Source: an uncultured Clostridia bacterium (GTDB lineage Bacteria > Bacillota > Clostridia > Oscillospirales > Ruminococcaceae). From it: a stretch of DNA of 10,172 nucleotides. This document shows, piece after piece, positions 7,490-10,172 of this stretch. The notes below the pieces were generated by a model that had not been told where the DNA came from, did no database searches, and worked only from the letters and a program-made list of their open reading frames with translations. Made by a program: the position numbers and the translations under genes. Location: contig CANRLY010000063.1 of NCBI GenBank assembly GCA_947631585.1, forward strand, positions 1 through 10,172, given 5' to 3'. The stretch's first letter is position 1, and every line of letters starts with the position of its first letter.

Positions 7490-7645
7490 TTATGACCTCG
7501 CAAACGCACATTTTTCACATACCCGAACTGACCTTGTGATATCTGTGTAAACATATGCCTCATCAGCCGGATATATGTTAAAAGGATCATAGTAAAATTC
7601 CGCAGTAAAGGTACAGACGAGCCGGAGTATCAGATCTCGTCCCAC
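7490..7645 (-). CDS. Possible small ORF (51 aa) with a C-terminal CxxC, between hprK and murB
   Basis: The ~140 bp between hprK and murB is not obviously non-coding. In one frame it is open from inside the hprK 3' end to a TAA at 7490-7492, which overlaps the first murB ATG (TAATG). The translation includes AEFYYDPFNIYPADEAYVYT and ends TRSVRVCEKCAFARS, with a Cys-x2-Cys pair. Its composition is protein-like and rich in Tyr and Asp. The only in-frame start is GTG at 7643-7645, 16 bp inside hprK; the nearest ribosome-site-like AAGGA is about 12 nt upstream, which is rather far. No start codon follows in frame. I do not recognise the family. It could be a small coupled protein, a decayed remnant of a larger CxxC protein, or chance. 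Confidence 0.35.
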   Translation of the reverse strand: MGRDLILRLVCTFTAEFYYDPFNIYPADEAYVYTDITRSVRVCEKCAFARS

Positions 7646-8589
7646 ACCTTGATATTGTCCTTCTTGTCCATCTGGAGACCCAGATTCTGAAGAAGTTCTT
7701 CCGCAGCGTTATAGCCCATTTTCTTCTGACGGTTGTTTATAGCGGCAACTTCTATGATTATGGACAGATTTCTGCCGGGTTTGATAGGTATGGTAACGCT
7801 TGGTATCTTCACGCCGAGAATCGAAGTAAATTCGTTGTCCACGCCCATGCGGTCATAAACCTTTTCGCTGTTCCAGTTTTCCAGTTCGATTATAAGGTCT
7901 ATCTTCTCGGAAACTTTAACAGCGCTGACTCCGAACAGCCTGCGGGTATTGATTATGCCGATACCTCGAAGTTCCAGAAAATGTCTGATATTATCCGGCG
8001 AAGAACCTACAAGACTTATATCGGAAACTTTCTTTATCTCGACCGCATCGTCCGCCACGAGCCTGTGACCTCTCTTGACCAGTTCGATAGCTGTTTCCGA
8101 CTTTCCGACTCCACTTTCTCCAACTATCAGAACGCCCTCGCCGTAAACTTCGATAAGAACGCCGTGGCGGGTTATCCTGGGAGCAAGTTTAAGGTGCAGA
8201 AAAGCGATAAGAGCGGCGATAAATTCACCGGTGGAACGAGGCGTCCTGAGCAGAGGCACGCCGTATTTTTCTGCTATCGACATCATCTCAGGATAGATCT
8301 CGTGTCCCCTTGCCACCACAAGAAGAGGTATCTTTGTGGCAAAAAGCGCATCTATCCTTGCACGTCTTACATCTGGATCAAGCGAAGCCATATAAGCAAA
8401 TTCCATATTTCCGCAGATCTGGATACGTTCAGCGTTGAAGTATTCATAGAATCCCATAAGCTGAAGTCCCGGACGGTTGACATCGTTATCGTTGATAAGG
8501 ATAGTCTCCGGTTCAGCCGGAGTGTACAAGACCTCCAGGTCAAATTCCTTGATTATCTCACTTAGTGGAATGGTATATATTTCCGACAT
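7630..8589 (-). CDS. hprK: HPr kinase/phosphorylase (HprK)
   Basis: Bifunctional enzyme that phosphorylates HPr on Ser46 with ATP or PPi and removes the phosphate by phosphorolysis, setting carbon catabolite repression through CcpA in Firmicutes. It has 319 residues, the normal length. The N-terminal domain (about 1-130) precedes TRHGVLIEVYGEGVL with the conserved His142. The P-loop GESGVGKS is at 157-164, and the acidic pair D180-D181 follows in VADDAVEI. The HprK signature LELRGIGIINTRRLFG is at 206-221, and KPGRNLSIIIEVAA at 270-283 carries the capping-loop Arg273. The ATG at 8587-8589 follows AAGGAGG (8596-8602) by 6 nt. The ynbB-like stop is 15 bp upstream. Its HPr substrate is not encoded in the window. 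Confidence 0.97.
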   Translation of the reverse strand: MSEIYTIPLSEIIKEFDLEVLYTPAEPETILINDNDVNRPGLQLMGFYEYFNAERIQICGNMEFAYMASLDPDVRRARIDALFATKIPLLVVARGHEIYPEMMSIAEKYGVPLLRTPRSTGEFIAALIAFLHLKLAPRITRHGVLIEVYGEGVLIVGESGVGKSETAIELVKRGHRLVADDAVEIKKVSDISLVGSSPDNIRHFLELRGIGIINTRRLFGVSAVKVSEKIDLIIELENWNSEKVYDRMGVDNEFTSILGVKIPSVTIPIKPGRNLSIIIEVAAINNRQKKMGYNAAEELLQNLGLQMDKKDNIKVWDEI

Positions 8590-8604
8590 AATGACCCTCC
8601 TTAC

Positions 8605-9879
8605 TTATAATTTTATCAGACCCTGGGCAAGCATTTCCTGCGCCGCAAGGATAATTCCTGTTTTTCCCGACGGATATGTAAGTCCGCCCTGGAGCCACAC
8701 CGCAAAAGGTTCTCTTATAGGTGCGTCGGCTGAAAGTTCGATAGAAGCCCCCATAGTAAACGCACCGGCAGCCATGATGACCTTGCTGTCGTAACCGGGC
8801 ATTTCCCAGGCTTCGGGAACAACATAGCTGTCAACCGGTGAGCCTTTTTGTATTCCTCGGCAGAAAGCCGTCAGGTTCTCCTCGTTTTCAAGGCAGACGG
8901 AAGCAATGATGTCCGTCCTTTTTTCGCCGGCAGCAGGAAAAGTCCTGAAACCCAGCTGCTCAAACAGCTTACAGGCAAAGACCGATGTCTTTAATGCGTT
9001 TGCGACAACTTCCGGAGCCATGAAAAATCCCAGGTACATTTCCCTGTTGCTTTCCAATGAGCAGCCAACTTCCTTGCCAAGTCCCACGCAGGTGAGCCTG
9101 TCGGCACAATGCTCCACAAGGTCTTTTCTGCCGGCAATATAACCGCCGGTAGGAGCTATACCTCCGCCGGGATTCTTAATAAGCGAACCAATGATAAGGT
9201 CAGCCCCAACTTGTAAAGGCTCTTGCCTTTCCACAAATTCGCCATAGCAATTATCCACCATAACAATAATATCAGGCTTGGCGCTTTTTGCTGCGGCTGC
9301 CATTTTACCGATAGTTTCTACCGAAAGCGACGGTCTCAGCGAATAACCCCTGGACCTTTGGATATAGGCAACTTTTGCGCCTTTTGACATTTCCTTTATG
9401 CGTTCAAAGTCCGGCTCGCCGCTGTCAAGCAGATCAACTTGACAGTATTTAATTCCAAAATCAGCAAGACTGCCATTTCCCTTTACACCTCTTATCCCTA
9501 TGACCTCTTCCAGCGTGTCGTAAGGTTTACCTGTAATGGAAACCAGCTTGTCACCGCTTCGCAGCACCCCAAAGAGCGCAGTGGACAGCGCATGAGTGCC
9601 GTTCACGAAAGTATGCCTCACCAATGCGTCTTGTCCGCCAAAAGCCTGAGCAAACACCTTGTCCAGCGTGTCTCTGCCGATATCGCCATAGCCGTAGCCG
9701 GTCGTGCCTTTAAGACAGCCCTCACTGACTCTGTTGTCTATGAACGCTTTCAGCACCTTTTGACCGTTAAAACTGCTCACTGACTCTATCTCATCAAACT
9801 CTTCACGGCAGGATCTTTCAGTCTTTTCAGCAAGTTCCAGCAGTCTGCCGTCTATCCCAAACAAATTATCCAATTTCAT
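8605..9879 (-). CDS. ynbB: Methionine gamma-lyase-family PLP-dependent protein (YnbB, 'aluminum resistance' family)
   Basis: A fold-type I PLP enzyme of the Met_gamma_lyase family, often annotated as aluminum resistance protein; the true reaction of this subgroup is not settled. It has 424 residues. Motifs: GTTGYGYGDIGRD (58-70), TFVNGTHALSTALFG (90-104, the cofactor phosphate region), VDNCYGEF with Asp209 contacting the PLP ring, and GSLIKNPGGGIAPTGGYIAG (231-250) with Lys235 as the likely Schiff-base lysine. All are intact, so it should be active. I start at the ATG at 9877-9879, which overlaps the acetyltransferase by 14 bp. AAAGGA lies only about 3 nt upstream, so the TTG at 9871-9873 (ninth base onward) is a possible alternative. 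An in-frame TTG at 9891 precedes the ribosome site and is unlikely. hprK follows after 15 bp. Confidence 0.93.
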   Translation of the reverse strand: MKLDNLFGIDGRLLELAEKTERSCREEFDEIESVSSFNGQKVLKAFIDNRVSEGCLKGTTGYGYGDIGRDTLDKVFAQAFGGQDALVRHTFVNGTHALSTALFGVLRSGDKLVSITGKPYDTLEEVIGIRGVKGNGSLADFGIKYCQVDLLDSGEPDFERIKEMSKGAKVAYIQRSRGYSLRPSLSVETIGKMAAAAKSAKPDIIVMVDNCYGEFVERQEPLQVGADLIIGSLIKNPGGGIAPTGGYIAGRKDLVEHCADRLTCVGLGKEVGCSLESNREMYLGFFMAPEVVANALKTSVFACKLFEQLGFRTFPAAGEKRTDIIASVCLENEENLTAFCRGIQKGSPVDSYVVPEAWEMPGYDSKVIMAAGAFTMGASIELSADAPIREPFAVWLQGGLTYPSGKTGIILAAQEMLAQGLIKL

Positions 9880-10172
9880 TTTTCCTTTCAAACACTATAT
9901 CGGCTGAATTTTCTTTAAAGCCTATCTCATCATAGTATGATACCCGGTTATTTCTGGCAAAAAGTTTCACGCAAAGCCCTTGTTTATCAAGTTTTTCACC
10001 TATCCAGTAAAGCAGCTTCCTTGCGTGGAATCTACCTCTTTCCTCCGGGATAGTGGCAACGTTTCCCACCAGCGCAACGCCGTCGCATATGTACTGGACT
10101 GTAGCTGTGGTACATTTTCCCAGCATATAACTTTGGGAAAGTCCGTGTCTTATCTTATGGGAAGTATCCGTC
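9866..10172 (-). CDS. GNAT-family N-acetyltransferase, N-terminus cut by window edge
   Basis: The frame is open from the right edge to a TAA at 9866-9868, giving about 101 residues: the C-terminal part of a GNAT fold. Visible elements: VQYICDGVALVGNVATIPEE (strand 4 into motif A), then RGRFHARKLLYWIGEKL (acetyl-CoA pyrophosphate loop and helix 3), LCVKLFARNNRVSYYDEIGF (motif B; NNRVSYYDEIGF is very typical), and a short tail. In the R/Q-x-x-G-x-G/A loop the central Gly appears as Phe (RGRFHA), which is unusual but does not break the pattern. An internal ATG at 10126 is unlikely to be the start, because the upstream codons continue the fold (QSYMLGKCTTATVQY). Substrate unknown. It overlaps the ynbB-like gene by 14 bp, so the two are translationally coupled. 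Confidence 0.85.
   Translation of the reverse strand, partial: TDTSHKIRHGLSQSYMLGKCTTATVQYICDGVALVGNVATIPEERGRFHARKLLYWIGEKLDKQGLCVKLFARNNRVSYYDEIGFKENSADIVFERKNEIG

Noticed and set aside
7488..7511. Upstream ATG start (7511) for murB
   Set aside because: No ribosome site precedes it, whereas GAGG is well placed for the tandem ATGs at 7490/7487.
7477..7590. 37-codon minus-strand frame starting at ATG 7588-7590 in the hprK-murB gap
   Set aside because: It has an ATG but only a weak ribosome site, runs into murB, and its translation is less protein-like than the competing CxxC frame.
7981..8565. 194-codon plus-strand open frame opposite hprK
   Set aside because: It is antisense to a fully recognisable hprK with all motifs intact, and its translation has no domain-like character.

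Overview
The window is a tightly packed chromosomal stretch of a low-to-mid GC Gram-positive bacterium. HPr kinase/phosphorylase, WhiA, RapZ, a short-type MurB, a YnbB-type PLP enzyme and a YfmF-type M16 protein together point to the Firmicutes. Gene order and codon use suggest Clostridia, probably a Ruminococcus-like member of the Oscillospiraceae; that level is inference.

Every supported gene lies on the minus strand, so transcription runs from the right end to the left. In that order: the 3' part of a GNAT acetyltransferase (cut by the right edge), a methionine gamma-lyase-family PLP protein (ynbB-like), hprK, a possible small CxxC ORF, murB, rapZ, whiA, dnaE, a ~54-residue ORF resembling DUF3006, and a yfmF-like M16 gene (cut by the left edge). 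Spacings are 13-17 bp or short overlaps, except ~140 bp between hprK and murB (perhaps filled by the small ORF) and 90 bp before yfmF. The latter gap holds a good sigma-A-type promoter. The rest looks like one operon or a series of translationally coupled genes.

Functionally the cluster joins carbon-status signalling (HprK), peptidoglycan precursor synthesis (MurB), a small P-loop regulator (RapZ/YvcJ), a division-linked DNA-binding protein (WhiA) and a replicative polymerase (DnaE). The usual glmR/yvcK gene between rapZ and whiA is missing. No mobile element, CRISPR array, rRNA or tRNA was seen, and no gene-free stretch exceeds 150 bp.

This is mostly conserved core genome. The points most worth a second look are the two small overlooked ORFs: one after dnaE with a near-perfect Shine-Dalgarno but no AUG, and one between hprK and murB ending in a CxxC motif. 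I did not find a convincing previously undescribed system.
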